In this document: positions 16,738 through 17,935 of the stretch, piece after piece
Layout of the letters: each line of letters starts with the position of its first letter
How positions within the stretch are numbered: position 1 is the first letter of the stretch
Origin: Theodoxus fluviatilis
Taxonomy: Eukaryota; Mollusca; Gastropoda; Cycloneritida; Neritidae
Assembly (NCBI GenBank): GCA_034096865.1
Contig: JAWQFJ010020450.1
Span: forward strand, 1 to 17,935
Reading direction: 5' to 3'
DNA length: 17,935 nucleotides
Notes under the pieces: generated by a model
What the model saw: only the letters and a program-made list of their open reading frames with translations
Databases searched by the model: none
What the model was told of the DNA's origin: nothing
Program-made: the position numbers and the translations under genes

Positions 16738-17401
16738 TCTTTTTCTCCTCCTCTTCTTCCTCCTCCTCCTGCTCCTCCTCCTCCTTCTCCTCCTCCTGCT
16801 CCTCCTGCTCCTCCTCGTCCTCCTCCTTCTGCTCCTCTTCCTGCTCCTCCTCCTCCTCCTCCTCCTCCTCCTCCTCCTCCTCCTCCTCCTCCTCCTCCTC
16901 CTCCTCCTCCTCCATCCTCCTCCTCCTCCTCCTCCTCCTCCTCCTCCTCCTTCTCCTCCTCCTCCTTCTCCTCCTCCTGCTCCTCCTCGTCCTCTTCTTC
17001 CTCCTCCTCCTCCTCCTCCTCCTCCTCCTCCTCCTCCTCCTCCTCCTTCTCCTCCGGCTCCTCCTCGTCCTCCTCCTCCTCCTGCTCCTCTTCCTGCCCT
17101 CCCTCCTGCTCCTCCTAATCCTCCCCCCCTCCTCCTCCTGCTTCTGCTCCTCCTCCTGCTTCTCCTCCTCCTCCTCCTGCTTCTCCTCCTCCTCCTCCTG
17201 CTCCTCCTGCTCCTCCTCCTCCTCCTGCTCCAGCTCCTCCTAATCCTCCTCCTGCTCCTGCTCCTCCTAATCCTCCTCCTTCTTTTCCTGCTCTTCCTCC
17301 TCCTCCTCCTGCTCCTCCTTCTCCTAATCCTCCTCCTGCTCCTCCTCCTCTTTCTCCTCCCCCACCCCCCTCTCCTCCTCCTCTCCCCCCCCCCCCTTCC
17401 C
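16738..17401. repeat. (CCT)n trinucleotide array, about 0.66 kb
   Basis: CCT/TCC triplets with CTG, CTT and TAAT interruptions, starting about 30 bases after the IAP exon 2 donor. The plus strand is almost pure pyrimidine. The Leu/Pro/Ser and Glu open frames across it are artefacts. Confidence 0.97.
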
Positions 17402-17418
17402 TAGGGTGTGGTCCACTC

Positions 17419-17490
17419 TGTGTGTGTGTGTGTGTGTGCATGCATGCATGCATATGTGTGTACATATATGTGTGTGTGTGTGTGTTTGTG
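17419..17490. repeat. (TG)n with ATGC and ACAT interruptions
   Basis: Imperfect TG microsatellite with a (CATG)-type centre (gcatgcatgcatgcatatg). Confidence 0.93.
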
Positions 17491-17657
17491 TGTATGTGGA
17501 CATGCATGCATTAGATTGTGTGCATGTCAGGATTGGCTTTTAGACCAAAAAGAATTCATGCAAATTCTATTAATATTTTTACATTTTTTAAAAAGTAGTG
17601 ATTATTGTTTGTGTCATCATTGTTTTTGTTATCACCACAACCACCATCCCCAACATC

Positions 17658-17811
17658 ATCAATGTTATCATCATCATCATCATCATCATCATCATTTTCT
17701 TCATCATCATCATTATCATCATCATAATCGTCGTCATCATCATTTTCTTCATCATTATCATCATCATCATCATCATTTTCTTCATCATCAATGTTATCAT
17801 CATCATCATCA
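17658..17811. repeat. (ATC)n trinucleotide array
   Basis: CAT/ATC triplets with CATTTTCTTCATC interruptions recurring about every 50-60 bases. Ends directly at the T-run before GACTCAC copy 3. The 17491-17657 gap shows no gene. Confidence 0.95.
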
Positions 17812-17816
17812 TTTTT

Positions 17817-17935
17817 GACTCACATGCGAAGCAAAAGTGAGTCTATGTACTGAGCCGTTTCGTCCGTCCGTCCGTCCGCCCGGGTGTCCGTCCGTCTGGG
17901 CGTCCGGGCATCCGGGCGTAAAAAACTTAAACGTT
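17817..17935 (+). mobile_element. GACTCAC interspersed repeat, copy 3 (truncated by window end)
   Basis: Identical start GACTCACATGCGAAGCAAAAG, preceded by five Ts, followed by GTCCGTCC/GTCCGGGC units and aaaaacttaaacgtt. It begins exactly at the end of the (ATC)n array. Confidence 0.85.

Noticed and set aside
16658..17507. Leu-, Pro-, Ser-, Glu- and Gly-rich open frames
   Set aside because: Translation of (CCT)n in different frames. Only 16462-16708 in the frame continuing the BIR is coding.
14187..17811. CRISPR-like or prokaryotic repeat arrays
   Set aside because: All arrays are contiguous tandem repeats without unique spacers, in an intron-containing eukaryotic context.

Overview
The window looks like nuclear DNA of a lophotrochozoan animal, most likely a mollusc (probably a marine or freshwater gastropod). 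The reasons are: split genes with GT-AG introns, very dense microsatellites and minisatellites, a hAT DNA transposon, a tRNA-derived SINE-like fragment, and several copies of an interspersed repeat that starts GACTCACATGCGAAGC and is full of AAGGTCAAGGTCA motifs. I have seen that repeat type mainly in mollusc genomes, but this comes from memory and was not searched. Nothing here is prokaryotic. Most long open frames are stop-free translations of simple repeats (CA, CT, CCT, the 31-bp array) and are not genes.

Two host genes are supported, arranged head to head. (1) On the plus strand, an inhibitor-of-apoptosis (IAP/BIRC) gene starts at 8515. Exon 8515-8682 carries the first half of a BIR zinc domain. 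Exon 16462-16708 carries the second half and the start of a second BIR. The rest lies beyond the right edge. A TATA-like box at 8272 and four short upstream ORFs precede the start codon. The 7.8-kb intron is packed with repeats. (2) On the minus strand, a gene I cannot name runs leftward from about 7.3-7.1 kb to the left edge. Four exons are well supported by splice sites and matching phase (6242-6390, 1404-1529, 775-870, 1-261). Two or three weaker ones lie at 6751-7265.

The 4.7-kb intron of the minus-strand gene (1530-6241) holds a 31-bp minisatellite of about 32 copies, a complete hAT-type transposon copy (3172-5285, 14-bp perfect terminal inverted repeats, 6-bp flanking direct repeat) and fold-back sequences. 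The transposon keeps one open frame of 361 codons, but the catalytic core is missing in frame: a zinc-finger DNA-binding end is joined to a dimerisation end, like a natural repressor form.

The IAP intron and the right end hold (CT)n, (GT)n(GA)n, 1.1 kb of CA-rich satellite, 0.67 kb of (CCT)n and (ATC)n. They also hold three copies of the GACTCAC repeat (11284-12940, 15436-16349, and 17817 to the window end). This repeat is the most interesting unexplained element: it has subterminal inverted repeats, a 3' hairpin, an 8-bp CpG-rich array near its 5' end, and many perfect hairpins made of nuclear-receptor-type half-sites. Copy 1 carries three tandem internal modules.
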